Shown piece by piece: positions 6,079 to 13,694 of a DNA stretch of 32,905 nt. Numbering within the stretch: the stretch's first letter is position 1; each line of letters begins with the position of its first letter. A model generated the notes under the pieces. That model was not told where the DNA came from, searched no databases, and saw only the letters and a program-made list of their open reading frames with translations. Both the position numbers and the translations under genes were made by a program. The DNA is from DATCLS01 sp036563805. GTDB taxonomy: Bacteria > Actinomycetota > Acidimicrobiia > Acidimicrobiales > VFJN01. The stretch lies in assembly GCA_036563805.1 (NCBI GenBank), contig DATCLS010000043.1, positions 1 through 32,905 of the forward strand, in the 5' to 3' direction.

Positions 6079-7581
6079 ATGAACCTCGCCGCCGTCATCG
6101 AGCAGCACCCGGCGGACCGTCCGGCGCTGGTCGACGACGGCCACGTCACGTCGTACGGCGAGCTGCGGCGGCTGGTCGGGGAGCTGCGGGGCGGGATGGC
6201 GGCGCGGGGCGTCGGCCCGGGCGACCGGGTGGCGCTGGTCGCCGCCAACTCGGCCGAGCTGGTGGCCACCTACCTGGCGGCCCTCGGCGTCGGCGCCTTG
6301 GCGGTGCCGCTCGACCCCGCCGCCCCCGCCCGGATGGTGGCGCACGAGGTGGACGTCGTCGGCGCCCGCCTGGTCGTCGTCGGCCCCGGGGGCCGGGAGG
6401 CCGCGGCCGCCCTCGGCGACGGCCCGGCCGACGACGGGCCCGCGCCCCAGGTCGCCTCCGTCGAGGACCTGCTGGGCGGCGTCGAGCCCGAGCCGGTCGA
6501 ACGCCAGCCGTCCGACCCCGCCGTGCTGCTGTTCACCAGCGGCACCGCCGGTGCCCCCCGGCCCGCCGTCCTCACCCACGGCAATTTGCTGGCCAACGTC
6601 GAGCAGATCCTCGCCGCCGCCCCCGCAGCGGCCCCCGACGACGTGGCGCTCGGCGCCCAGCCCCTGTTCCACGTGTTCGGTCTCAACGCCCTGCTCGGCG
6701 TCGTGCTCCACACCGGCGGGAGCGTGGTCCTGGTCGACCGGTTCGAGCCCCGGGCCGTGCTCGACCTCGTCGTCGACCGCGGGGTCACGGTGGTGACCGG
6801 CGCCCCGGCCATGTGGGCGGCGCTGGCGGAGGTGGCCGCCGGTGACGAGATGGCGAACGTGCGGGTCGCCCTGTCGGGCGCCGCCCCGCTCGATCCCGTC
6901 GTGCACCGGGCCGTGACCGACCGCCTGGGCGTCGACCTCCGGCAGGGGTACGGCCTGACCGAGGCGGCGCCGGTCGTCACCAGCGCCCTGGGGACCGACG
7001 CCCCCGCCGACAGCATCGGCCGGCCGCTCCCGGGCGTCGAGGTCCGGCTGGTCGACGCCGACGGCCGCGACGTGCTGGTCGGCGACCCCGGCGAGATCTG
7101 GGTGCGGGGCCCCAACGTGTTCCCCGGCTACTGGGACGACCCCGAGGCCACCGGCGCCGCCCTCACCGGGGACGGCTGGCTGCGCACGGGCGACGTGGCG
7201 GTCGTCGACGACGACGGGTTCCTGTACCTGGTCGACCGCATCAAGGACGTGGTCATCGTCTCGGGCTTCAACGTGTTCCCGGCCGAGGTCGAGGCCGTGC
7301 TGGCCGCCCACCCGGACGTGGTCGAGGCGGCCGTGGTCGGCGAGCCCGACGCCCGCACCGGCGAGGCGCTGCACGCCTTCGTCGTGCCCGCGGCCGCGGG
7401 CGGCGTCGGGGCCGGCGCCGTGTCGCCCGCCGCCATCGACACCGACGCCCTCCTCGCCCACTGTCGCGAGCACCTGCCGCGCTACAAGCTGCCGGCCGCG
7501 ATCGAGGTCGTGGACGCCATCCCCCACGGCGTGGCGGGCAAGCTGCTGCGTCGGGAGCTCCGGCACGGGAAAGCCAGGTGA
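6079..7581 (+). CDS. AMP-dependent acyl-CoA synthetase/ligase
   Basis: ANL-superfamily enzyme that adenylates a carboxylic acid and forms a CoA thioester; 500 residues. Visible motifs are the P-loop-like LLFTSGTAGAPRPAVLTHGN, PLFHVFGLN, the A5-type YGLTEAAPVV, GEIWVRGPNVFPGYW, the hinge-type LRTGDVAVVDDDGFLYLVDR with IKDVVIVSGFNVFP, and the catalytic C-terminal lysine in VAGKLLRRELR. The P-loop deviates from TSGTTGxPKG: Thr to Ala, Lys to Arg and Gly to Pro. The substrate is probably a fatty or medium-chain acid, but this cannot be read from the sequence. Start is ATG with GGAGGG five bases upstream. It follows the small membrane peptide by 13 bases. Confidence 0.88.
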   Translation: MNLAAVIEQHPADRPALVDDGHVTSYGELRRLVGELRGGMAARGVGPGDRVALVAANSAELVATYLAALGVGALAVPLDPAAPARMVAHEVDVVGARLVVVGPGGREAAAALGDGPADDGPAPQVASVEDLLGGVEPEPVERQPSDPAVLLFTSGTAGAPRPAVLTHGNLLANVEQILAAAPAAAPDDVALGAQPLFHVFGLNALLGVVLHTGGSVVLVDRFEPRAVLDLVVDRGVTVVTGAPAMWAALAEVAAGDEMANVRVALSGAAPLDPVVHRAVTDRLGVDLRQGYGLTEAAPVVTSALGTDAPADSIGRPLPGVEVRLVDADGRDVLVGDPGEIWVRGPNVFPGYWDDPEATGAALTGDGWLRTGDVAVVDDDGFLYLVDRIKDVVIVSGFNVFPAEVEAVLAAHPDVVEAAVVGEPDARTGEALHAFVVPAAAGGVGAGAVSPAAIDTDALLAHCREHLPRYKLPAAIEVVDAIPHGVAGKLLRRELRHGKAR

Positions 7582-7589
7582 CGTTCACT

Positions 7590-7607
7590 TTGTGACCGTG
7601 TGAACAA
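7590..7607. promoter_or_regulatory. Rex-operator-like palindrome upstream of rex
   Basis: TTGTGACCGTGTGAACAA matches the Rex consensus TTGTGAAnnnnTTCACAA at 11 of 14 fixed positions. It overlaps the -35 region of the promoter whose -10 is TAGCAT (7615-7620). The position predicts autorepression of rex, relieved at high NADH/NAD+. Confidence 0.55.
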
Positions 7608-7614
7608 GCGGGGA

Positions 7615-7620
7615 TAGCAT
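7615..7620 (+). promoter_or_regulatory. -10 element of rex
   Basis: TAGCAT matches TANNNT and ends ten bases before the ATG at 7631, so the message would have at most a few bases of leader. An earlier ATG (7619) lies inside this hexamer and could not be translated from this promoter. Confidence 0.5.
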
Positions 7621-7630
7621 GCCCACCCGT

Positions 7631-8338
7631 ATGCCCGACCGCCCTTCACGCCCGGCGCGCAAGATCCCCGAGGCCACCGTCGCCCGCCTTCCGCTGTACC
7701 TGCGCAGCCTCCTGGAGGTCACCGACGAGGGCACGCCGACCATCTCGTCCGAGCGGCTGGCCGAGTTGTCCGGCGTGAACGCGGCCAAGGTCCGCAAGGA
7801 CCTGAGCTACCTGGGCAGCTACGGCACCCGGGGCGTGGGCTACGACGTCGAGTACCTGCTGTTCCAGATGAGCCGCGAGCTGGGCCTGACCCACGACTGG
7901 CCGGTCGTCATCGTCGGGCTCGGCAACCTGGGCCACGCGCTCGCCAACTACGCCGGCTTCCGCGACCGGGGCTTCCCGGTGGCGGCGCTCATCGACACCG
8001 ATCCCCGGGTGGTGGGCACCGAGATCAACGGCATCACGGTCCGCCACCTCGACGAGCTGCCCGAGGTGGCGGCCAACAACCCGATCGCCATCGGCATCAT
8101 CGCCACGCCGGCGGCCGCCGCCCAGGAGGTCGCCAACCGGCTGATCGACGCCGGGGTCACGTCGATCCTCAACTTCGCCCCGACCGTGCTGTCGGTGCCC
8201 GAGCACGTGTCGCTGCGCAAGGTCGACCTCGCGGTCGAGCTGCAGATCCTCAGCTTCTACCAGCAGCGCAAGGGCGACGGTGCCGGCCGCGCCCCCGAGA
8301 CCGCCCCACCCGGGCCATCGGCCCCGCAGACCCCCTGA
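7631..8338 (+). CDS. rex: Redox-sensing transcriptional repressor Rex
   Basis: Rex binds its operators when NAD+ is high and releases them on binding NADH, controlling respiratory genes. The 235-residue protein has the N-terminal winged helix (VARLPLYLRSL; GVNAAKVRKDLSYLG; GTRGVGYDVEYL) and a Rossmann domain with GLGNLGHAL at residues 96-104, then IDTDPRVVG and the C-terminal domain-swapped helix ELQILSFYQQRK. A short Pro/Ala tail follows. The start at 7631 is chosen because the alternative ATG at 7619 sits in the -10 box. Rex heads the tetrapyrrole cluster, the same placement as in Streptomyces, which links redox state to heme supply. Confidence 0.95.
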   Translation: MPDRPSRPARKIPEATVARLPLYLRSLLEVTDEGTPTISSERLAELSGVNAAKVRKDLSYLGSYGTRGVGYDVEYLLFQMSRELGLTHDWPVVIVGLGNLGHALANYAGFRDRGFPVAALIDTDPRVVGTEINGITVRHLDELPEVAANNPIAIGIIATPAAAAQEVANRLIDAGVTSILNFAPTVLSVPEHVSLRKVDLAVELQILSFYQQRKGDGAGRAPETAPPGPSAPQTP

Positions 8339-8348
8339 GCGGCCCGGC

Positions 8349-8978
8349 ATGCCGGTCGACGCGCCGCTCTACCCGGTCAACCTGGTGGTCGCCGGGCGCC
8401 GATGCCTGGTCGTCGGCGGCGGGCGGGTGGCGCTGCAGAAGGCACGGGGCCTGGCCGAGGCCGGCGCCGAGCTGACCGTCGTCGCCCCCGCGGTCGAGCC
8501 GGCCCTCGAGGCGCTGGCCACCGTCGAGCGGCGGCCCTACCGCCGGGGCGAGGTGGCCGGCTACTGGCTGGCCGTCGCCGCCACCGGCGACCCCGCCGTC
8601 AACCAGCAGGTGTACGACGACGGCGAGGCGGCCCGGGTCTGGGTGAACAGCGCGGACGACCCCGAGCGGTGCAGCGTGACGCTGCCGGCGTTGCTGCGGC
8701 GGGGCCGCCTGACCGTGACCGTGTCGACCGCGGGCCACAGCCCGGCGATCGCCGCCTGGCTGCGCGATCATCTGGCGGGGGAGTTGGGGGAGGAATATGA
8801 CGCCCTCATCGGGGTGTTGGCAGACGTTCGGAACGGTCTCCGCGCCGAGGGTCGCAGCACCGAGGGACTGGATTGGCGGCGGGCCCTCGATTCGGGGATA
8901 TTGGACCTTGTCAGGGCCGGCCGGCTCGAAGATGCCAAGGAGCGCGTGAGCGCGTGTCTGTCGTCGTCATCGGACTGA
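8349..8978 (+). CDS. Precorrin-2 dehydrogenase (siroheme synthase N-terminal type)
   Basis: NAD+-dependent enzyme oxidising precorrin-2 to sirohydrochlorin, related to the N-terminal half of CysG and to yeast Met8p. The 209-residue protein opens with LYPVNLVVAGRRCLVVGGG (residues 7-25), a Rossmann motif with GGGRVALQKA. It continues with VNSADDPERCSVTLPALLRRG, whose Asp-Asp corresponds to the catalytic region, and VSTAGHSPAIAAWLRDHL. ATG at 8349 lies ten bases after the rex stop. Its end overlaps the hemA start by 25 bases. Together with the cobA half of the downstream fusion it gives the route from uroporphyrinogen III to sirohydrochlorin; a stand-alone ferrochelatase is not in this window. 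Confidence 0.88.
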   Translation: MPVDAPLYPVNLVVAGRRCLVVGGGRVALQKARGLAEAGAELTVVAPAVEPALEALATVERRPYRRGEVAGYWLAVAATGDPAVNQQVYDDGEAARVWVNSADDPERCSVTLPALLRRGRLTVTVSTAGHSPAIAAWLRDHLAGELGEEYDALIGVLADVRNGLRAEGRSTEGLDWRRALDSGILDLVRAGRLEDAKERVSACLSSSSD

Positions 8979-10219
8979 ACCACCGCACCGCTCCGCTCGA
9001 TCTCCTCGAGCGGATGGCCGTTCCCGACGGTCGGCTCCCCAAGGCGCTGCACGGCCTCTGCTCCCGCGAGCACGTGACCGAGGCGATGGTGCTGTCCACG
9101 TGCAACCGCACCGAGGTCTACGCGGTCGCCGAGAGGTTCCACGGCGCCTACAGCGACATCCGCAACTTCCTCGGCGAGCTGTCGTACTTGCCGCCCGAGG
9201 ACTTCGCCGACCACCTCTACGTCCACTACGACTCCGCCGCCGCTTCCCACCTGCTGGCGGTCACGGCGGGGCTCGACTCGGCGGTGCTCGGCGAGGCCGA
9301 GATCCAGGGCCAGGTCAAGCGGGCCTGGGAGCGGGCGCGCGACGAGGGGGCCGCGGGCCCCGTCCTCAACCTGCTCGTCCGCCACGCCCTCGAGGCCGGC
9401 AAGCGGGCCCGCACCGAGACCGGCATCGGCCGCCACATCGCCTCGGCCTCGCAGGCCGCGGTGGCGATGGCCAGCGCCCGGCTCGACGGCATCGCCGGCC
9501 GGACCGTGCTCGTGCTCGGCGCCGGCGAGATGGGCGAGGGCATGGCGGTGGCGCTGGCCGGCGCCGGCGTCGGCGAGATCCGGGTGGCCAACCGCACGCC
9601 GTCCCGCGCCGAGGCGCTGGCCGAGCGGGTGGGCGGCCGGGCCGTGCCGATCAGCGACCTGCCGGCCCAGCTGGCCGAGGTCGACCTGCTGCTGACGTCG
9701 ACCGGGGCCGGCACGCCGATGGTCGAGCGCGACGACTTGGCGCCGATCATGGCGACCCGGCCCGAGCGGCCGCTGCTCATCGTCGACATCGCCATGCCGC
9801 GCGACGTCGACGCTGCCGTCGCCGAGATCGACGGCGTGACCCTCCTCGACATGGACGACCTGCGGGCGTTCGCCGCCGCCGGCCTGGCGGGGCGGCGCCG
9901 CGAGGTGGCCCGCGTCGAGAAGATCCTCAACGAGGAGCTCGACCGTTACCTGGGGGCGTCGTCCGCCCGCGAGGTGGCGCCCACGATCGTCGCGCTGCGC
10001 AAGCGGGCCGAGGAGGTGCGGGCCGCCGAGCTCGCCCGGTTCCGGCCCCGGCTCGACGACCTCGAGCCGCGCCAGATGGAGGCCGTCGAGGCGCTGACCC
10101 GGGGGCTGGTGGCGAAGCTCCTGCACTCGCCGACGGTCGTCCTCAAGGACGCGGCCGGCACCGCCCGGGGCGACCGCCTGGTGGCGGCGCTGCGCGAGCT
10201 GTTCGAGACCGAGGCCTGA
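8954..10219 (+). CDS. hemA: Glutamyl-tRNA reductase
   Basis: Reduces glutamyl-tRNA(Glu) to glutamate-1-semialdehyde, the first committed step of the C5 tetrapyrrole pathway. The protein of 421 residues begins MSVVVIGLNHRTAPLDLLER. Catalytic Cys50 is in LSTCNRTEVY, followed by GLDSAVLGEAEIQGQVK. The NADPH domain has VLVLGAGEMGEGMAVALA, then VANRTPSRAEALA, and the C-terminal dimerisation helices end in LRELFETEA. The GTG start is inside the preceding gene; AAGGAG is found 11 bases upstream. hemC begins three bases after the stop, so the two are translated from one message. Confidence 0.95.
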   Translation: MSVVVIGLNHRTAPLDLLERMAVPDGRLPKALHGLCSREHVTEAMVLSTCNRTEVYAVAERFHGAYSDIRNFLGELSYLPPEDFADHLYVHYDSAAASHLLAVTAGLDSAVLGEAEIQGQVKRAWERARDEGAAGPVLNLLVRHALEAGKRARTETGIGRHIASASQAAVAMASARLDGIAGRTVLVLGAGEMGEGMAVALAGAGVGEIRVANRTPSRAEALAERVGGRAVPISDLPAQLAEVDLLLTSTGAGTPMVERDDLAPIMATRPERPLLIVDIAMPRDVDAAVAEIDGVTLLDMDDLRAFAAAGLAGRRREVARVEKILNEELDRYLGASSAREVAPTIVALRKRAEEVRAAELARFRPRLDDLEPRQMEAVEALTRGLVAKLLHSPTVVLKDAAGTARGDRLVAALRELFETEA

Positions 10220-10222
10220 CCC

Positions 10223-11128
10223 GTGGCCCCCCTCCGGGTCGCGACCCGCGGCTCGGCGCTGGCCCGCTGGCAGGCCGAGCACGCCGTGGCCCTGCTCCGG
10301 GCGGTCGAGCCCGGGCTCGAGGCCGAGCTGGTCATCGTCCACACGCAGGGCGACCAGCGCCGCGACGTGCCGATCTGGGAGCTGGGCGGCAAGGGGGTGT
10401 TCGCCAAGGAGGTCCAGGCCGCGCTCCTCGACGGCCGGGCCGACATCGCCGTCCACTCCGCCAAGGACCTGCCGTCCGCCACGCCCGACGGGCTGATCAT
10501 CGGCGCCGTCCCCGAGCGGGGCGACCCCCGCGACGCCCTGGTCGGCGCGCCGCTCGACGCGCTGCCCGAGGGGGCGGTCGTCGCCACCGGCTCGCTCCGG
10601 CGCCGGGCCCAGCTGGCCCACGCGCGCCCCGACCTGCGGTTCCGGGGGCTGCGGGGGAACATGGACACCCGCATCGCCGCCGCCGGCCGCGACGGGGTCG
10701 ACGCCGTGGTCGTGGCGGCCACCGCCCTCGACCGGCTGGGCGTGGCCGACCGGATCGCCGAGCGGCTCGACACCACCGTCGTCGTCCCCCAGGTGGCCCA
10801 GGCGGCGCTCGCCATCGAGTGCCGGGCCGACGACGACGCCACCCGGGCGCGGCTGGCCCGCATCGAGCACGGCCCGTCCCGGTGGGCGGTCGACGCCGAG
10901 CGCGGGTTTCTGGCCGAGCTGGGCGGCGACTGTTCGCTGCCGGCGGCGGCGCACGCCGTCGTGTCCGGCGGCGACCTGCGGGTCGCCGGCCTGGTGGCCA
11001 GCGAGGACGGGGCGCTGGTCGTCCGCCACGAGCTCGACGGCCCCGCCGCCGAGGGGCCGAAGCTCGGGCAGGCCCTGGCCCGCCACCTGCTCGACGACCA
11101 GGGCGCAGCCAAGCTCCTCGGGCGCTGA
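10223..11128 (+). CDS. hemC: Porphobilinogen deaminase (hydroxymethylbilane synthase)
   Basis: Joins four porphobilinogen units into hydroxymethylbilane. At 301 residues it has normal length. Family motifs are RVATRGSALARWQAEHAV at the N-terminus, ELGGKGVFAKEVQ, DIAVHSAKDLPS, ATGSLRRRAQL and RGLRGNMDTRI. Cys237 in GGDCSLP carries the dipyrromethane cofactor. GTG start directly follows hemA. A 6-bp GC hairpin with a TCGG loop lies 15 bases after the stop, and the next gene has its own -10-like element. Confidence 0.95.
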   Translation: MAPLRVATRGSALARWQAEHAVALLRAVEPGLEAELVIVHTQGDQRRDVPIWELGGKGVFAKEVQAALLDGRADIAVHSAKDLPSATPDGLIIGAVPERGDPRDALVGAPLDALPEGAVVATGSLRRRAQLAHARPDLRFRGLRGNMDTRIAAAGRDGVDAVVVAATALDRLGVADRIAERLDTTVVVPQVAQAALAIECRADDDATRARLARIEHGPSRWAVDAERGFLAELGGDCSLPAAAHAVVSGGDLRVAGLVASEDGALVVRHELDGPAAEGPKLGQALARHLLDDQGAAKLLGR

Positions 11129-11142
11129 CCGGGAGCCGCCGA

Positions 11143-11158
11143 GCCCGGTCGGCCGGGC
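11143..11158 (+). terminator. GC hairpin after hemC
   Basis: GCCCGG (11143-11148) and CCGGGC (11153-11158) form a perfect 6-bp stem around loop TCGG. It falls in the 126-base gap between hemC and the cobA-hemD fusion. No T tract follows, so it may attenuate rather than end transcription. A second inverted repeat GGCGCC-N8-GGCGCC lies further along the same gap. Confidence 0.35.
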
Positions 11159-11240
11159 GGGTCGGCGCCGTGCGGGAGGCGCCGCGACGAGGGCGCGGCG
11201 ACGAAGCCACCGCGAGGAGGGCACCGCCGCCGCGGGTCCG

Positions 11241-11246
11241 TATCCT
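11241..11246 (+). promoter_or_regulatory. Leaderless -10 element of cobA-hemD
   Basis: TATCCT ends eight bases before the GTG at 11255. With the preceding 126-base gap and hairpin it suggests that the fusion gene can be transcribed separately from rex-hemA-hemC. Confidence 0.5.
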
Positions 11247-11254
11247 CGACCGCC

Positions 11255-12730
11255 GTGACCGTCCACCTCGTCGGCGCCGGGCCCGGTGACCCCGGGCTGT
11301 TGACCGTCCGGGCCCTCGACGTGCTGCGCCGGGCCGACGTCGTCGTGTACGACCGCCTGTCGCAGCGCTCGCTGCTCGACCTGGCCCCGGCCGACGCCGA
11401 GCGCATCGACGTCGGCAAGGCCCCCGGCCACGTCCGCCTGACCCAGGAGGAGATCAACGCCCTGCTGGTCGAGCGGGGCAAGTCGGGCGCCACGGTCGTG
11501 CGGCTCAAGGGCGGCGACCCGTTCCTGTTCGCCCGCGGGGGCGAGGAGGCGGCCGCCCTGGCCCGGGCCGGGGTGCCGTTCGAGGTGGTGCCGGGCGTGA
11601 CCTCGGCCCTGGCCGTGCCGGCCTACGCCGGCATCCCGGTCACGCTGCGCCACTCGTCCACCAGCGTCACGATCGTGACCGGCCACGAGGACCCGGCGGC
11701 CGGCGAGGAGGGCACGGTCGACTGGGACGCGGTGGCGCGGGTCGGGGGCACGATCGTGATCCTCATGGGCGTCGCCCGCATCGGCCGCATCGCCGAGCGG
11801 CTGATGGCCGGGGGTCGCCCGGCCGACACGCCGGTGGCCGCCGTCCAGTGGGGGACCCGACCCGAGCAACGGACCGTCCGGGCCACGCTGGGCACGATCG
11901 CGGACCGCGACCTGGGCACCCCGTCGACGATCGTCGTGGGCGAGGTGGCGGCCTGCGACCTCGCCTGGTTCGAGAACCGGCCGCTGTTCGGCCGGCGGGT
12001 CGTGGTCACCCGGGCCCGCGACCAGGCCAGCGAGCTGGTCGACCGGCTGACCGCGCTGGGGGCGGCCGCCATCGAGATCCCGGCCATCGCCGTGCGCGAC
12101 CCGGCCGACGGCGGGGAGGCGCTGGCGGCGGCGGTCGAGCGCCTGGGCGCCTACGACTGGGTGGTGGTCACGTCGCCCAACGGCGCGCGGCGCCTGTTGG
12201 CCGCCGTCGCCGCCGCCGGGCGCGACGCCCGGGCCTTCGGCGGCGCCCGGCTGGCGGCCATCGGCCCCGGCACCGCCGAGGCGCTGGCCGCCGGCAACCT
12301 CGTGCCCGACCTGGTGCCCGAGCGGTTCGTGGCCGAGTCGCTGGTCGAGGCGTTCCCCGCCGGGTCCGGGCGGGTGCTGCTGGCCCGGGCGGCGGTGGCC
12401 CGCGACGTCCTGCCGGCCGGCCTGGCCGCCAAGGGGTGGGACGTCGACGTGGTCGAGGCCTACCGCACCGAGCCCGTGCCGCTCGGCCCCGAGCAGGCCG
12501 AGGCACTGGCCGAGGCCGACATCGTGACGTTCACGTCGTCGTCGACGGTGACCAACTTCCTGCGGGCGATCGGCGACCGCCCGGTGCCACCGGTGGTGGC
12601 CGCCATCGGGCCGGTCACCGCGGCCACGGCCCGGGAGCACGGCCTGACCGTCGACATCGAGGCCGAGGTCCACACGATCGCCGGCCTGGTCGACGCGCTC
12701 GTGGCCTGGGCGGAGGGCCGTGGCGCCTGA
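11255..12730 (+). CDS. cobA: Uroporphyrinogen-III C-methyltransferase / uroporphyrinogen-III synthase fusion
   Basis: Two enzymes in one chain of 491 residues. Residues 1 to about 240 are the SAM-dependent methyltransferase that makes precorrin-2 (VHLVGAGPGDPGLLTVRAL, VVYDRLSQ, VRLKGGDPFLFARGGEE, VVPGVTSALAVPAYAGIPVT). Residues about 245 to 490 are HemD, which cyclises hydroxymethylbilane to uroporphyrinogen III (GRRVVVTRARDQASELVDRL, VVVTSPNGARRL, VEAYRTEP, ITFTSSS-type motif VTFTSSSTVTNFL). The fusion is common in actinobacteria and lets one protein feed both heme and the siroheme/cobalamin branch. It ends 11 bases inside the next gene. Confidence 0.93.
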   Translation: MTVHLVGAGPGDPGLLTVRALDVLRRADVVVYDRLSQRSLLDLAPADAERIDVGKAPGHVRLTQEEINALLVERGKSGATVVRLKGGDPFLFARGGEEAAALARAGVPFEVVPGVTSALAVPAYAGIPVTLRHSSTSVTIVTGHEDPAAGEEGTVDWDAVARVGGTIVILMGVARIGRIAERLMAGGRPADTPVAAVQWGTRPEQRTVRATLGTIADRDLGTPSTIVVGEVAACDLAWFENRPLFGRRVVVTRARDQASELVDRLTALGAAAIEIPAIAVRDPADGGEALAAAVERLGAYDWVVVTSPNGARRLLAAVAAAGRDARAFGGARLAAIGPGTAEALAAGNLVPDLVPERFVAESLVEAFPAGSGRVLLARAAVARDVLPAGLAAKGWDVDVVEAYRTEPVPLGPEQAEALAEADIVTFTSSSTVTNFLRAIGDRPVPPVVAAIGPVTAATAREHGLTVDIEAEVHTIAGLVDALVAWAEGRGA

Positions 12731-13547
12731 CCGGCTGCGACCCGGGGGTGGGGCGCTCGACGGCGAGCGAGCCGGCGCCGTCCGCCCCGGCGCCGAGCGA
12801 CCCGCCGGGACGCCGTCCGCCGGCGCGCCGTCCGCCGCCGAGCGACCGGCCGCGCCCGACGGGCAGCTCCCCGCCGCCCTCCTGTTCGACTTCGACGGGC
12901 TCATCGTCGACACCGAGTCGTCGGAGTTCCACTCGGTCGGGCTGATCTTCGCCGAGCACGGCGTCACTCTGGAGCGCGCCGCCTGGCAGCGGATCATCGG
13001 CACCGCCAACCACCCCCACTGGACCGAGCTGCTGGAGCGGGCGCTGGGCCGCCCGCTGGACGACCGCGACGCGCTGATCGTGCGGCACCGGGAGCAGCAC
13101 CGGGTGACGGTGGCGGCCGAGACGGTCCGCCCCGGCGTGATCGATCTGCTGGACGAGGCGGCGGCCGCCGGCGTGCCGACCGCCATCGTGTCGTCGTCGT
13201 CGGCCGCCTGGGTCGTGTCCCACCTCGAGCGCTTGGGCCTGCGGGCCCGGTTCACGACGATCGTGACCCGGGACGACGTGGGCGGCGACAAGGCCCGGAC
13301 GAAGCCGGCGCCCGACCTCTACCTGCTGGCGGCCGAGCGGCTGGGGGCGGCGCCCGGCGCCTGCGTCGTGTTCGAGGACTCGCCCAACGGCGTGGCCGCG
13401 GCGGTCGCCGCCGGCGCCGCCGTCGTGGCCGTCCCCGGGCCGATGACGGCCGGCCTCGACTTCTCGGCCGCCGACCGCGAGGTGACCTCGCTGGCCGACG
13501 TCGACCTGGCCGCCCTGTGCCACCTGCGGGCCCGGCCGACCGGTTGA
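12720..13547 (+). CDS. HAD-superfamily hydrolase, beta-phosphoglucomutase-like
   Basis: Haloacid dehalogenase-type phosphatase or phosphomutase, 275 residues. The first ~50 residues are low-complexity Arg/Pro/Ala/Gly with short internal DNA repeats. The HAD fold then follows: motif I DFDGLIVDTE (nucleophile first Asp, around residue 58), a helical cap domain, motif II VSSSSAAW, motif III Lys in KPAPDLYLLAAERLG, and motif IV VFEDSPNGVAAA. The substrate cannot be predicted. The gene overlaps the cobA-hemD fusion by 11 bases and is probably co-translated. The long N-terminal stretch may mean a later true start, but no better start codon with a ribosome binding site is obvious. Confidence 0.85.
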   Translation: MAPDRLRPGGGALDGERAGAVRPGAERPAGTPSAGAPSAAERPAAPDGQLPAALLFDFDGLIVDTESSEFHSVGLIFAEHGVTLERAAWQRIIGTANHPHWTELLERALGRPLDDRDALIVRHREQHRVTVAAETVRPGVIDLLDEAAAAGVPTAIVSSSSAAWVVSHLERLGLRARFTTIVTRDDVGGDKARTKPAPDLYLLAAERLGAAPGACVVFEDSPNGVAAAVAAGAAVVAVPGPMTAGLDFSAADREVTSLADVDLAALCHLRARPTG

Positions 13548-13614
13548 CTAACGTCACGCCCGGCCGGTGGTCCAATTGATGACACTGACTGGCCCGGGAG
13601 GATGCCTTGCTGAC

Positions 13615-13620
13615 TAGGAT
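13615..13620 (+). promoter_or_regulatory. -10 element of the liv operon
   Basis: TAGGAT matches TANNNT. The start of transcription would be at about 13627, leaving a leader of roughly 68 bases before livG. A small perfect hairpin (GCCGTC, loop CCCC, GACGGC; 13624-13639) sits at the 5' end of that leader. Confidence 0.35.
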
Positions 13621-13694
13621 GCCGCCGTCCCCCGACGGCCGGTGTGGTTGACTGGCCACGGTTTCGAGGGGGTGACCCGGGTGAGAGGGGAACC

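Noticed and set aside
8768..13291. A 1507-codon open frame on the minus strand across the hem genes
   Set aside because: It lies exactly opposite hemA, hemC and cobA-hemD, all strongly recognised. Such long antisense frames arise from the GC-rich third codon position; its translation is Arg/Gly/Pro/Ala-rich with no domain.
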